Of a stretch of 64,000 nucleotides of DNA, positions 42,806 to 51,845 are shown one piece after another; the first letter of the stretch is position 1; each line of letters starts with the position of its first letter. Source of the stretch: Mycobacterium shimoidei (lineage in GTDB: Bacteria; Actinomycetota; Actinomycetes; Mycobacteriales; Mycobacteriaceae); assembly GCA_002101905.1 (NCBI GenBank), contig LQPU01000049.1, positions 1 to 64,000 of the forward strand, in the 5' to 3' direction. The notes below the pieces were generated by a model. It worked only from the letters and a program-made list of their open reading frames with translations, had not been told where the DNA came from and searched no databases. Position numbers and translations under genes: made by a program.

Positions 42806-43669
42806 GTGCACAGTAGAGCGGTGAGCCTCGCCCAACTCGCCCATCCACGGACCGGTGCTCTCTTCGAATCTCCGGTGCCGCCAGGTACCGGGTGGCCGGG
42901 CGATCCGGCCACCGCCCATACCGCGGTGGCGTCGTCCCCGGCGCAGGTCGTCGCCATGGCTGAAGCCGTCGAAACACTCGGACAGCTCGACGCCCAGGTG
43001 TCGGTGTGCCGGGCTTGTCCGCGACTGGTCGACTGGCGCGAGCAGACGGCGCAAATCAAGCGGCGCTCGTTCGCCGATCAGCCGTACTGGGGCCGGCCGG
43101 TGCCCGGCTGGGGGGCCGAGCATCCGCGGGTGATGGTTATCGGGCTGGCGCCGGCCGCGCACGGCGGCAACCGGACCGGCCGGGTGTTCACCGGAGATCG
43201 GTCCGGCGATGTGCTCTTTGCGGCGATGTACCGGGCCGGCCTGGCGAATTCGCCGATCTGCGTGGACGCCGCCGACGGCCTGACGCTCATCGGAACCCGG
43301 GTGGCGGCCGCCGTGCGGTGCGCGCCCCCGGCCAACGCGCCGACGCCGACCGAGCGGGCGACCTGCGCGCCGTGGCTGACCGCGGAGTGGCGGCTGACCG
43401 GCGACGATGTGCGGGTCATCGTGGCGCTGGGCGGCTTCGGATGGCGGTCGACGCTGGACATGGTCCGCTCTGCCGGTGGCCAGATCCCGCGCCCACAGCC
43501 CAAATTCGGCCACGGCGCGACCGCGACGCTACAAGCCGCGCACGGCGAGGTGATCCTGCTGGGCTGCTATCACCCCAGCCAGCAGAACACTTTCACCGGC
43601 AAGCTCACCGCGGCGATGCTCGACGACGTCTTCGGGCGGGCCGCACGGCTGGCAGGACTATCCCGGTGA
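42806..43669 (+). CDS. udgB: Family 5 uracil-DNA glycosylase UdgB
   Basis: DNA repair glycosylase of 287 residues (Rv1259-like) that removes uracil, hypoxanthine and related lesions. Motif A is GLAPAAHGGNRTGR (about residues 113-126) and motif B is HPSQQN near residue 262. The four Fe-S cluster Cys are visible in CRACPRLV, RCAPP, TCAPW and LLGCYHPS. Start at GTG 42806 with GGGGA just upstream; GTG 42821 is an alternative. The stop overlaps the next gene's GTG by 3 bp. Confidence 0.9.
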   Translation: MHSRAVSLAQLAHPRTGALFESPVPPGTGWPGDPATAHTAVASSPAQVVAMAEAVETLGQLDAQVSVCRACPRLVDWREQTAQIKRRSFADQPYWGRPVPGWGAEHPRVMVIGLAPAAHGGNRTGRVFTGDRSGDVLFAAMYRAGLANSPICVDAADGLTLIGTRVAAAVRCAPPANAPTPTERATCAPWLTAEWRLTGDDVRVIVALGGFGWRSTLDMVRSAGGQIPRPQPKFGHGATATLQAAHGEVILLGCYHPSQQNTFTGKLTAAMLDDVFGRAARLAGLSR

Positions 43670-44727
43670 GCGTCGACGTTGACGCCAACATGCGGCTGTC
43701 TGTCCTCGATCTCGTCCCGGTCCGCACCGACCAGACCACCGCCGATGCGCTGGCGGCCACGGTGCGGCTGGCGCAGACCGCCGACCGGCTCGGCTACACC
43801 CGTTACTGGGTCGCCGAACACCACAACATGCCGTCGGTGGGTGCCACCAGCCCGCCGGTGCTGATCGCCTACCTCGCGGCGCAGACCACCCGGCTGCGGC
43901 TGGGGTCGGGTGGGGTGATGCTGCCCAACCATGCGCCGCTCGTGGTGGCCGAGCAGTTCGCGCTGTTGGAAGCCGCAGCGCCCGGCCGCATCGACTTGGG
44001 CATCGGCCGGGCACCCGGCTCGGACCCGGTGACTTCCTACATGCTGCGCGGGCCGGCCGGCCGTGACGATCGGGATATCGAGCAGTTCCCCGACTACCTC
44101 GACCACGTGCGGGCGATGATGAGCAGCGCCGGTGTGCGGGTGCAACTGCGCGAGGGGGACTACCGGCTCAAGGCCACCCCGGCCGCGGCCACCGAACCGA
44201 GGCTGTGGCTGCTGGGCTCATCGATGTATTCGGCACAACTGGCCGCCGCCAAGGGACTGCCCTATGTGTTCGCCCACCACTTCTCCGGCAAGGGAACCGA
44301 GGAAGCGCTCGCCACCTACCGGTCGCAGTTCGTGCCCAGTGAGTTGGCCGCCGAGCCGACCACCTTTCTGACCGTCAACGCCGTGGTGGCCGAAACCCAC
44401 GACGAGGCAACGGCTTTGATACTGCCGAACCTGCAGATGATGGCGCGGCTGCGTACCGGTGAGCCGCTCGGGCCGCTGGGGCTCGTCGAAGACGCGCAAG
44501 ACGTCGAACTGACCCCGCCGCAGCAGCACATCGTCGACAGCGGGCTGCGCCGGGCGGTGCTCGGAACCCCCGCCGAAGCCGCCGACCAGCTGCGGGCCCT
44601 CGCGGCACGGTTCGACGTCGACGAGGTGATGGTGCACCCGGTCGCGTCGGCTCACCGCGGCACCGACCCGGCCACCGCACCGGCACGCGAAACCACACTG
44701 GAGCTGTTGGCCAAGGAACTGTTTTAG
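43666..44727 (+). CDS. Luciferase-like (LLM class) flavin-dependent oxidoreductase
   Basis: TIM-barrel FMN/F420-type oxidoreductase of 353 residues from GTG 43666. Family motifs are RLSVLDLVPVRTDQTTADAL near the start, RYWVAEHHNMPSVGATSP (about residues 48-65), LRLGSGGVMLPNHAPLVVAEQFA and GRIDLGIGRAPGSD. It resembles the MsnO8-type group of bacterial LLM proteins. The GTG overlaps the udgB stop, so the two are coupled although functionally unrelated as far as is known. ATG at 43690 is an internal alternative. It is convergent with the Ddn-like gene with a 4-bp overlap. Substrate unknown. Confidence 0.85.
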   Translation: MSVDVDANMRLSVLDLVPVRTDQTTADALAATVRLAQTADRLGYTRYWVAEHHNMPSVGATSPPVLIAYLAAQTTRLRLGSGGVMLPNHAPLVVAEQFALLEAAAPGRIDLGIGRAPGSDPVTSYMLRGPAGRDDRDIEQFPDYLDHVRAMMSSAGVRVQLREGDYRLKATPAAATEPRLWLLGSSMYSAQLAAAKGLPYVFAHHFSGKGTEEALATYRSQFVPSELAAEPTTFLTVNAVVAETHDEATALILPNLQMMARLRTGEPLGPLGLVEDAQDVELTPPQQHIVDSGLRRAVLGTPAEAADQLRALAARFDVDEVMVHPVASAHRGTDPATAPARETTLELLAKELF

Positions 44728-45170
44728 GGCGTGAGCACGATGACAGGGATCGGTCTTGACGTGCGCCGCTGGTAGGCCTTGTACCGGTCGGCGTTGTTTT
44801 TGTTGACTATCTCCCACAACCGGGCATAGTCGGAGTCGTCAGGCAGCACCGGTCGCGCCGTAACGCCGAAACGTTTTGGGCCCACGTTGATTTCGACGTT
44901 CGGATTCTTACGTAGGTTGTGGTACCAGCCCGGCGATCGAGGATCGCCGCCCTTCGACGCGACGATCAGATAGTTGTCGCCGTCGCGGGCATAGGTCAGC
45001 GAGTTGGTGCGCGGCTGCCCGGTCTTGGCACCAACCGTGTGCAGCAACAACATAGGCGCCAATCCGGGGATCCGGTGACCAATGCGGCCATTGGTGCGCT
45101 TGTAGATTGCGTCGTGCATGCGCAGCAGCGGTGGTCCGAGCTGCTGTTCAACCCATTGGGATATCGCCAT
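44724..45170 (-). CDS. Deazaflavin (F420)-dependent nitroreductase-family protein (Rv1261c-like)
   Basis: Product of 148 residues with the Ddn split-barrel fold. The F420-binding signature LLLHTVGAKTGQPRTNSLTY is at about residues 41-60 and SPGWYHNLRKNPNVEI near residue 79. The family uses reduced F420 to reduce quinones or nitroaromatics; the M. tuberculosis relative Ddn activates pretomanid. A paralogue is at 61266-61724. It starts 4 bp from the HIT gene stop, so the two form one transcript. Confidence 0.88.
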   Translation of the reverse strand: MAISQWVEQQLGPPLLRMHDAIYKRTNGRIGHRIPGLAPMLLLHTVGAKTGQPRTNSLTYARDGDNYLIVASKGGDPRSPGWYHNLRKNPNVEINVGPKRFGVTARPVLPDDSDYARLWEIVNKNNADRYKAYQRRTSRPIPVIVLTP

Positions 45171-45174
45171 GAGC

Positions 45175-45609
45175 TCAGTCTTGTGCAGCGGCGGCGATTC
45201 GCGCCAGCGCGTCGCGCAGGATCTTGCCCGTCGCCTCCCGGTCCGGGTCGCGGCGCAGCAACATCCCCTTGGCGACGGTCAGCTTGTCGCCGTTGCGCCG
45301 GGGCAGTACGTGCAGGTGGATGTGCGACACCGTCTGGAACGCGGCGCGGCCGTCGTTGATCGCGATGTTGGTGGCGTCGGCCAACTCGGTGGCCCGGGCC
45401 GCCTTCGCGATCCGCTGTCCGATTGTCACCATCTCGGCCAGTGTCTGCGGCGGGGTGTCGGTCAGATCAACGGTGTGGCGTTTGGGCAACACCAGGGTGT
45501 GGCCGCGGGTAAACGGTCGGATGTCAAGGATGGCGAGGTAGTTGTCGTCTTCGTAGATGCGGATGGCGGGCGCTTCACCGGCGACGATCGCGCAGAACAC
45601 ACAGGACAT
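45175..45609 (-). CDS. HIT-family nucleotide-binding hydrolase (Rv1262c-like)
   Basis: Product of 144 residues. The histidine triad reads HIHLHVLP near residues 95-102, and MSCVFCAIVAGEAPA is the usual N-terminus with possible zinc Cys. HIT proteins hydrolyse nucleoside phosphoramidates or dinucleoside polyphosphates. ATG 45609 lies 6 nt after a TACGGT box (45621-45616) without a Shine-Dalgarno, so the transcript is probably leaderless. Confidence 0.9.
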   Translation of the reverse strand: MSCVFCAIVAGEAPAIRIYEDDNYLAILDIRPFTRGHTLVLPKRHTVDLTDTPPQTLAEMVTIGQRIAKAARATELADATNIAINDGRAAFQTVSHIHLHVLPRRNGDKLTVAKGMLLRRDPDREATGKILRDALARIAAAAQD

Positions 45610-45622
45610 AGGGCCACCGTAG

Positions 45623-46786
45623 TCAGTCGGCCAGGGCCGCGGCCATCGCCTCGATCGCGCGGTCCAAGATCGCCCGCGGAGTAGCGAAGTTCAGCCGTGC
45701 GAATCCGGACCCCACCGCGGCCCCGAACGGAATGCCTGGGGACAGCGCCACCTTGGCTTTCGACAGCAGATACTCGGCGGGCTCGGCCGGCAGATTCAGC
45801 GCGCGAAAGTCCACCCACGACATGTAGGTCGCCTCCGGACTGTTGATCTTCAGTCCGGGAACCGACTCCGGCAGCGTCCGGGCCAGGTGATCACGGTTGG
45901 CCCGCAGGTAGACCAACAACTCGTCCAGCCACGGGGCGCCGGCGCTGTAGGCCGCGACGTTGGCCCGAATCCCGACCGTGGATACGCCCATCGTGTGCAG
46001 CATGTTGATCCGGTCCCACGCGTCGATATCGCCGGGATTGGTCAGGACCACCTGCGCGCACACCAGCCCGGGCAGATTCCATCCTTTAGACGCCGACAGC
46101 AGCGTGATCACCGTGTCGGCGGCAGTCTCGGAGACCGACGCCGCAGGAACGTGGGCTCGGTCGTAAACCAGTGGTGCGTGGATTTCGTCGGCGATCACCC
46201 GGGCGTGGTGGCGGGCCGCGATGTCCACGATGGCGCGCAGCTCGTCGGCGGTGAACGCGGTGCCGAGCGGGTTGTTGGGATTGCACAGGATCAGTGATCC
46301 CGCCCCGCCGGCGAATGCGGCGTCAAGCTCGTCCAGATCCATCACATATCGTCCCGAAAGTTCTTGAGTCATCCGGATTTCCACTCGCGGGCGGCCTGTG
46401 ACATGCAGGACGTCGAAAAATGGCATGTATGCCGGAACGGGCAACACGACCGGGCTCTCAGGGCGGGTGAGGAAGTTGATGACGACTTGCATCCCCTTGA
46501 GCACATCCGGAACGATGCGAACCGACTCCGGCCGGATACTCCATCCGTAGCGGCGCCGGCACCAGTCGGCCGTCGCGTTCGGCAGCAGGTCTTCGCCGCT
46601 CGGCGGATAGCCGAACTCCTCGTTGTCGACGCACGTGCGTACCGCGTCGAGCACCACAGGTGCGGTGGGGAAGTCCATTTCCGCAATCCACAGCGCCAGC
46701 ACATCGGGTCCGAACAGGTTCCACTTGATCGTCCGGCGTGCCCGAAGCTGCTCCTCGGTCAACGAATCGAACACCGAGTTGTTCAT
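45623..46786 (-). CDS. PLP-dependent aminotransferase / C-S lyase, MalY/PatB family
   Basis: Product of 387 residues, fold type I. The PLP Lys is in SASKGWNLPGL near residue 235. The NPNNPLGTAF motif and the IADEIHAPLVYD motif (PLP Asp) are intact. MalY/PatB proteins cleave cystathionine and other C-S bonds to pyruvate, ammonia and a thiol. The start is ATG 46786 (MNNSVFDSL). M. tuberculosis has a member of this family elsewhere (Rv2294) but not, as I remember, between the HIT gene and amiB2. It is divergent from amiB2 with 20 bp between starts. Confidence 0.87.
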   Translation of the reverse strand: MNNSVFDSLTEEQLRARRTIKWNLFGPDVLALWIAEMDFPTAPVVLDAVRTCVDNEEFGYPPSGEDLLPNATADWCRRRYGWSIRPESVRIVPDVLKGMQVVINFLTRPESPVVLPVPAYMPFFDVLHVTGRPRVEIRMTQELSGRYVMDLDELDAAFAGGAGSLILCNPNNPLGTAFTADELRAIVDIAARHHARVIADEIHAPLVYDRAHVPAASVSETAADTVITLLSASKGWNLPGLVCAQVVLTNPGDIDAWDRINMLHTMGVSTVGIRANVAAYSAGAPWLDELLVYLRANRDHLARTLPESVPGLKINSPEATYMSWVDFRALNLPAEPAEYLLSKAKVALSPGIPFGAAVGSGFARLNFATPRAILDRAIEAMAAALAD

Positions 46787-46806
46787 GTCGAGTAGTCTGC
46801 CTGCTC

Positions 46807-48198
46807 GTGGACTCACGTGAGCTGGCGTTCGCGGGGGCGGCCGAACAGGCCCGGATGTTGGCCGAAGGCGTCGTCACCGCCCCGGACTTGCTCGAGGTTT
46901 ATCTGGAACGCATCGCGCAACTGGACCCGCAGCTGCACGCTTATCGCGTCGTGCTGGCCGACAGCGCGCGCGAGGAGGCCGCCGCCGCGCAACGTCGCAT
47001 CGACTCCGGGGAGCGACTACCACTGCTCGGGGTGCCCATCGCGATCAAAGATGACGTCGATATCGCCGGGCAGACAACAACTTACGGCACCAGCGCGCAC
47101 GGCCCGGCGGTCACCGAGGACGCCGACGTCGTGCGCGCACTGCGCGCAGCCGGTGCGGTGATCCTCGGCAAGACAGCTGTGCCCGAGTTGATGATGATGC
47201 CTTACACCGAGTCGCTGACTTTCGGTGCGACCCGCAATCCCTGGGACGTCGCCCGCACACCGGGAGGCAGCAGCGGCGGCAGCGGAGCGGCGGTGGCCGC
47301 CGGGCTGGCCCCGCTCGCATTGGGTTCCGACGGTGGCGGCTCCATTCGCATTCCGTCGACCTGGTGTGGATTGTTCGGTATCAAACCGCACCGCGATCGG
47401 GTTCCGTTGGGCCCGCACCACGATGCCTGGTGTGGTTTGAGCGTCAACGGCCCGCTCGCGCGATCGGTGCGCGACGCCGCGCTGTTCCTCGATGCGACGA
47501 CGACGTTGCCTGCGCCGGAAGGCGGATTCGTCGCGGCCGCCACCCGGGCACCGACTCGACTTCGAATTGCGTTGAGTACCAAGATCCCACTGCCGACCGT
47601 GGCCCGGTGCGGTAAAGAACAGCGAAAAGCCGTCGAGCAGGCGGGCGCATTGCTGCGCGAGCTGGGGCATCAGGTGATCGCCCGCGATCCCGACTATCCG
47701 CTGACCGCCCTATGGGGCAACTATCTGCTGCACTATTTCCGGGGCATCTACAACGACGCACGCACCCTGCCGCACCCGGAGCGGTTGGAGGCTCGCACCC
47801 GCACCGTCGTCCGCATCGGGCGTCTGATCTCGGATCGGCGGATCGCGGCCGCGCGGGCGCGCGAGGCCGCACTGACCGCTCGCATCCAGTCGATTTTCGA
47901 CGACGTCGACGTGCTGCTCACTCCGGGAGCTGCCATGGGACCGCTGCGCGTCGGCGCCTGCCAGCGCCGCGGCGTGATTTCGACCTTGATGACGTTGGCG
48001 CCGCGGATCCCGTATTTCCAGATCTGGAACCTGACCGGTCAGCCCGCCGCGGTGGTCCCGTGGGGACTCGACGCCGACGGGCTGCCGATGTCGGTGCAGC
48101 TGGTCGGCCGGCCCTACGACGAGGCCACCCTGCTGGCGTTGAGCGCGCAGATCGAGGCGGTGCGGCCGTGGGCGGACCGACGACCGCCGGTGTCATGA
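46807..48198 (+). CDS. amiB2: Amidase AmiB2
   Basis: Amidase-signature enzyme of 463 residues; M. tuberculosis AmiB2 has 462 and is collinear. The Ser-cisSer-Lys triad is visible: Lys in GVPIAIKDDVDIAG (about residue 79), the Gly/Ser stretch TPGGSSGGSGAAVAAGLAPLALGSDGGGSIR without interruption (shown in parts: PGGSSGGSG and GSDGGGSIR). GTG 46807 follows a TAGTCT box at 46793-46798 with 8 nt spacing and no Shine-Dalgarno. It hydrolyses carboxamides to acids and ammonia; the natural substrate is unknown. Confidence 0.93.
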   Translation: MDSRELAFAGAAEQARMLAEGVVTAPDLLEVYLERIAQLDPQLHAYRVVLADSAREEAAAAQRRIDSGERLPLLGVPIAIKDDVDIAGQTTTYGTSAHGPAVTEDADVVRALRAAGAVILGKTAVPELMMMPYTESLTFGATRNPWDVARTPGGSSGGSGAAVAAGLAPLALGSDGGGSIRIPSTWCGLFGIKPHRDRVPLGPHHDAWCGLSVNGPLARSVRDAALFLDATTTLPAPEGGFVAAATRAPTRLRIALSTKIPLPTVARCGKEQRKAVEQAGALLRELGHQVIARDPDYPLTALWGNYLLHYFRGIYNDARTLPHPERLEARTRTVVRIGRLISDRRIAAARAREAALTARIQSIFDDVDVLLTPGAAMGPLRVGACQRRGVISTLMTLAPRIPYFQIWNLTGQPAAVVPWGLDADGLPMSVQLVGRPYDEATLLALSAQIEAVRPWADRRPPVS

Positions 48199-48213
48199 GC
48201 ACGCGCCGACGTA

Positions 48214-48219
48214 TACGTT
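48214..48219 (+). promoter_or_regulatory. -10 box for a leaderless adenylyl cyclase transcript
   Basis: TACGTT ends 6 nt before the GTG at 48226, with no Shine-Dalgarno. It lies in the 27-bp gap after amiB2, so the cyclase can be transcribed independently. Confidence 0.4.
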
Positions 48220-48225
48220 GACGAC

Positions 48226-49335
48226 GTGGGCGTGCCAGCCGAACTACTCGACGGTCTCGAGGGCAGTGCACGCGCGGAGCGGGCGGAGCTGATCGAGTGG
48301 CTGCTCGAGCAGGGCGTCACCGCCGAGGAGATCCGCGACTCCCCGATTCCGGTGCTGCTGGCCTCCCGTCGCTTGATCGGTGATGACGGCACGTACGTTT
48401 CGACACGCCAAATCGCGCAACGCCACGGCGTGGACCTGGAGTTGCTGCAACGCGTGCAACGCGCCATCGGAGTGGCCCGGGTCGACGATCCGGACGCCGC
48501 TGTGCACATGCGCGCCGACGGCGAGGCCGCCGCACACGTGCAACGGTTTCTCGAAGTCGGCCTGAATCCTGACGACCTGGTGCAGGTGGTTCGCGTGCTG
48601 GCCGAAGGCCTTTCGAACGCCGCGGAGGTGATGCGCTACAGCGCGTTGGCGGTCATCCTTCGGCCCGGCGCGACCGAGCTGGAAATTGCGCAGCGCTCCC
48701 GGCAACTGGTCGCCCGGATCGCGCCACTGCTGGGTCCGTGGATCGAAGACATGCTGTTGTTGCACCTGCGGCATCAGATGGAAACCGAAGCCGTCAACGC
48801 CTCCGAACGCGCGGCCGGCACCGCCCTTCCCGGGGCGCGGCAGGTCAGCGTCGCCTTCGCCGATCTCGTCGGGTTCACGCGGCTGGGTGAAGCGGTGCCG
48901 CCTGAGGAACTGGAGCAGCTCGCCAATCGGCTGGCGGAATTGGCCCGTGACGTGGCCGCGCCGCCGGTGCGATTCGTCAAGACAATCGGTGACGCGGTGA
49001 TGTTCGTCTGTCCCGAGCCGGCGCCGTTGCTCGACGCGGTCCTCAAGCTCGTCGAGGTGACCGACACCGACAACGAGTTACTGCGGCTGCGGGCCGGTGT
49101 CGCGTCGGGGATGGCGGTGAGTCGGGCCGGCGACTGGTTCGGCAGCCCGGTCAATGTCGCGAGCCGGGTGACCGGGGTGGCCCGCCCCGGTGCGGTGCTG
49201 GCCGCCGAGTCGACCCGCGACGCACTCGGCGACGCGGCCGGTTTCAGCTGGTCGTTCGCCGGCGCACGCCACCTCAAGGGCATCAAGGGTGAACTGAAGC
49301 TTTTCCGTGCGCGGCGCGGCGAGACGTCGGGATAG
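48226..49335 (+). CDS. pH-sensing class III adenylyl cyclase (Rv1264-like)
   Basis: Product of 369 residues. The N-terminal autoinhibitory, pH-responsive region (about 1-190) matches Rv1264 (GDDGTYVSTRQIAQRHGVDLELLQRVQRAIG). The cyclase domain follows with VAFADLVGFTRLGE carrying the metal Asp near residue 212, FVKTIGDAVMFVCPEP and WFGSPVNVASRVTGVARPG. In Rv1264 acidic pH relieves inhibition. This protein lacks about a dozen N-terminal and some C-terminal residues of the 397-residue M. tuberculosis enzyme, otherwise the domain order is unchanged. Makes cAMP from ATP in the cytosol. Confidence 0.92.
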   Translation: MGVPAELLDGLEGSARAERAELIEWLLEQGVTAEEIRDSPIPVLLASRRLIGDDGTYVSTRQIAQRHGVDLELLQRVQRAIGVARVDDPDAAVHMRADGEAAAHVQRFLEVGLNPDDLVQVVRVLAEGLSNAAEVMRYSALAVILRPGATELEIAQRSRQLVARIAPLLGPWIEDMLLLHLRHQMETEAVNASERAAGTALPGARQVSVAFADLVGFTRLGEAVPPEELEQLANRLAELARDVAAPPVRFVKTIGDAVMFVCPEPAPLLDAVLKLVEVTDTDNELLRLRAGVASGMAVSRAGDWFGSPVNVASRVTGVARPGAVLAAESTRDALGDAAGFSWSFAGARHLKGIKGELKLFRARRGETSG

Positions 49336-49611
49336 CCGCACGCAATAGGGCAGGCCCGGTGGACATGGGGGGCGTCTCACTCATCCTGCGCGGCCGGCTT
49401 CAACCCCTGATACCGGCACTTTGGAACGGTCACATCCGGGCCTGCTTCGCGGTCAAACTTACGCCTCAGAACGCGTCGTATCAATGGTTTTCACGGGTTC
49501 ACGGGTTTTCACAATCCCACTGGATTTACTGCGCGCCGGGCGACGCGACCTCCGGGCGCCGCTGTTGCAACCCGGTTGTTCGCCGGCGGAGAACAGGGTT
49601 CCTATGTCCGC

Positions 49612-49635
49612 GTAATGGTGTAATCATGTAATCAT
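49612..49635. repeat. Three tandem 8-bp repeats at the start of a small gene
   Basis: GTAATGGT, GTAATCAT and GTAATCAT follow each other without spacing, the last running into the ATG at 49634. There is no Shine-Dalgarno. This layout resembles met-box-like operators bound by ribbon-helix-helix repressors. The preceding 276 bp (from 49336) show no gene or other clear structure. Confidence 0.5.
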
Positions 49636-50194
49636 GAAAGCACATCATGGGCATGGACGACGTTACGGCCGTCCCGGCGGTTGGCAGCAAGCTGAGCAGC
49701 CGGACGCCAGCGACGCCGCCGAGTGGTTTGCCGGACGGTTGCCCGAAACATGGTTCGACGGCGATCCGACGGTCACCGTCGACCGTGAGGAAATCACGGT
49801 TGTCGGCAAGCTGCCCGAGACCTCTGACAAAGACGAGACGGAAGCCCACCTTTCGGGCCGGGTCTCACGGTTCCGCGAGGAGACGCGTGCCGAGCGCATG
49901 AACATCGCCGACGAGGCCCAGGCGCGCTACGGCCGCAAGGTGTCCTGGGGCGTGCAGGCCGGTGACCAACGAATCCTGTTCACCCACATCGCCGTACCGG
50001 TGATGACGCGACTGAAGCAACCGGAGCGTCAAGTACTCGACACCCTGGTCGACGCCGGCGTGGCCCGGTCTCGTTCGGACGCGCTGGCCTGGTCGGTCAA
50101 GCTGGTCGGCGAGCACACCCAAGAGTGGCTGGCGAAACTGCGGGACGCCATGTCGGCTGTCGACGATTTGCGCGCCCAGGGCCCCGAACTCTAG
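49634..50194 (+). CDS. Conserved hypothetical protein, possible ribbon-helix-helix C-terminus
   Basis: Product of 186 residues, family not recognised. It has a His/Gly-rich start (MKAHHGHGRRYGRPGGW), an acidic middle with a short beta pattern (DPTVTVDREEITVVGKLPE), then an Arg/Glu-rich helix (VSRFREETRAERMNIADEA). The last 55 residues (QVLDTLVDAGVARSRSDALAWSVKLVGEH) have the beta-helix-helix spacing and the SRSDALAWSV pattern of an RHH/CopG-like DNA-binding motif. By position it could correspond to Rv1265, but I cannot confirm this. It begins on three 8-bp tandem repeats, so autoregulation is plausible. The stop overlaps the convergent protease gene by 4 bp. Confidence 0.65.
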   Translation: MKAHHGHGRRYGRPGGWQQAEQPDASDAAEWFAGRLPETWFDGDPTVTVDREEITVVGKLPETSDKDETEAHLSGRVSRFREETRAERMNIADEAQARYGRKVSWGVQAGDQRILFTHIAVPVMTRLKQPERQVLDTLVDAGVARSRSDALAWSVKLVGEHTQEWLAKLRDAMSAVDDLRAQGPEL

Positions 50195-51570
50195 CCCGAC
50201 CCCAACGGCTTTCCACATCCCGGGCAGAAGCGGTCCGACGGGCGGTGGGTGGCACCGCACGACCGGCAGACATTGCCCGGCATACTGGCCGGGGCGGTGA
50301 CGGTGTCGCCGCCACCGGACTGACCGGCACCCTGCCACGGCGGCGACGAAACAGTCTGCGCGCCAGAAGGACTCGCGGTGGTCGTCGGAGCCGCGGACGT
50401 CCCGTAGCTGGGAGCGCTGGCCGCGGCCTGCTGAGGCGGCGAGCCGGGCGTCCAGGCCTGTCCCGGGGTCTGTGCCGGGTAGGACGGCTGTTGCGGCATC
50501 TGATAACCCGGAGGCACTGGGCCTCCGGCTCCGGCGAGTTGCGGCTTACGGCGGCGTCCCAGCAGCAGTAACAGTGTGCCGAGTATCGCGGCCACCACCA
50601 ACACGCCGACGCCACCGAGGACGTACAACAGCGTTTGCGATTTGTCAGCCGGCGCGGCGGGTTTGACGAGCGGCACGTTGTGCGACGTCAAAAACGCTCG
50701 CAGATCCGGAGTGTTGGTGATGAAGTTGAAGCCGGCCTGGGTGGTCAGACCTCGACTGTTCACACCGACAACCTGACCGTCCTTGTTGACGGTCGGTCCG
50801 CCCGACATGCCCGGGGCCAGTTCGGTGCTGACTTCAATCTGGACCACGCCGGACGGCATTACCTGATTGCTGGAAATGGTTCCGGTTTTGAAGGAGCTGC
50901 GAGCGATCTGACTCTGATCGGCGATGTCCTGCAAGTCACCGGGGAAGCCGATCGAGGTCACCGATTCGCCCACCTTTGGCGCGTTCTCGGCGACAACCAA
51001 GCCCGGAGTCGGCTTACTCATATTCGGGACGTGCAACAACGCGATGTCGCCGGCTTCGGGCGCCTTGACGTCGACGACTTCGACCGTTATCGGGCTAGTG
51101 ATGGTTGCGTCGTCGACGCCGTTCGGCTGGATGGCGCGCACGCTGCGGTCGGGAGGCGATCCGCCGAGGTCGCCTTCCACCCGCCAGTTGGCGTACGCCT
51201 CGTCTTTGAAGGACGGGGCTTCCTGTTCGTGTAGGTAGCCGTCGAGGAGGACCAGCCGCCCCTGTCCGGGGTCCACGCAATGGCCGGCCGTGACGATATG
51301 TGCCTGCTCGCTGGCATACCAGCCGGTGCACGTCACCGAATACTTGAGTTTCTTTGTCCAGTAGCCCTCTCCGGCCGCATCGGCGCTGGGCGGGACGAGG
51401 ATGGAGCCGGCCCACTGCGTCTGCAGAAAGACGATGGACTTCTCCAGGCTTCCCAGCCCGGCTTTGTTGTCGTCCGCGGTTGCCGCAGGGGCACCCGTCA
51501 CCGCGCCGGCCGCCGCCAGGAAAGAGGCCGCGACCAAATGAGGAGCCTTTTTGATGAACGTAGCCTTCAT
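50191..51570 (-). CDS. Secreted/membrane trypsin-like serine protease with C-terminal zinc ribbon
   Basis: Product of 459 residues. A signal peptide (to about residue 30, ending APAATA) leads to a trypsin-like domain with the triad in VTAGHC (His near residue 97), GDIALLHV and APGMSGGP. One membrane helix follows (LLYVLGGVGVLVVAAILGTLLLLL, near residues 315-338). The cytoplasmic part is Pro/Gln/Ser-rich and ends in a zinc ribbon with CRSCG and CPGCG pairs. An AAGGA Shine-Dalgarno precedes ATG 51570. The protease faces the periplasm while the zinc ribbon faces inward, a possible signalling layout. In M. tuberculosis this interval holds pknH, embR and lprA. Confidence 0.85.
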   Translation of the reverse strand: MKATFIKKAPHLVAASFLAAAGAVTGAPAATADDNKAGLGSLEKSIVFLQTQWAGSILVPPSADAAGEGYWTKKLKYSVTCTGWYASEQAHIVTAGHCVDPGQGRLVLLDGYLHEQEAPSFKDEAYANWRVEGDLGGSPPDRSVRAIQPNGVDDATITSPITVEVVDVKAPEAGDIALLHVPNMSKPTPGLVVAENAPKVGESVTSIGFPGDLQDIADQSQIARSSFKTGTISSNQVMPSGVVQIEVSTELAPGMSGGPTVNKDGQVVGVNSRGLTTQAGFNFITNTPDLRAFLTSHNVPLVKPAAPADKSQTLLYVLGGVGVLVVAAILGTLLLLLGRRRKPQLAGAGGPVPPGYQMPQQPSYPAQTPGQAWTPGSPPQQAAASAPSYGTSAAPTTTASPSGAQTVSSPPWQGAGQSGGGDTVTAPASMPGNVCRSCGATHRPSDRFCPGCGKPLGSG

Positions 51571-51845
51571 AGCGGTCCTTAGAGTCAGGGGTTGTTGAGG
51601 ATTCCGGTCGACTCAACCGGAGGCATGGGCAAACGTCACCGACCGGTGGTAAACAGCCGCGCTCACCGCTGCCCCATCCCGTCACCTCGCCGGTCGACGT
51701 AAAGGATGTGTTACCAACTGGCGTCTGTTCGCCGCTGGCAAACATCCCGGACGACGGCAGTGTACGCATGTCGGATTGGTCTGCGGTGCAATTTCGCAAG
51801 AGACGGTCATGTTCTTTAAGCACCGCAGCAGCAGGCTCGCTAAGC

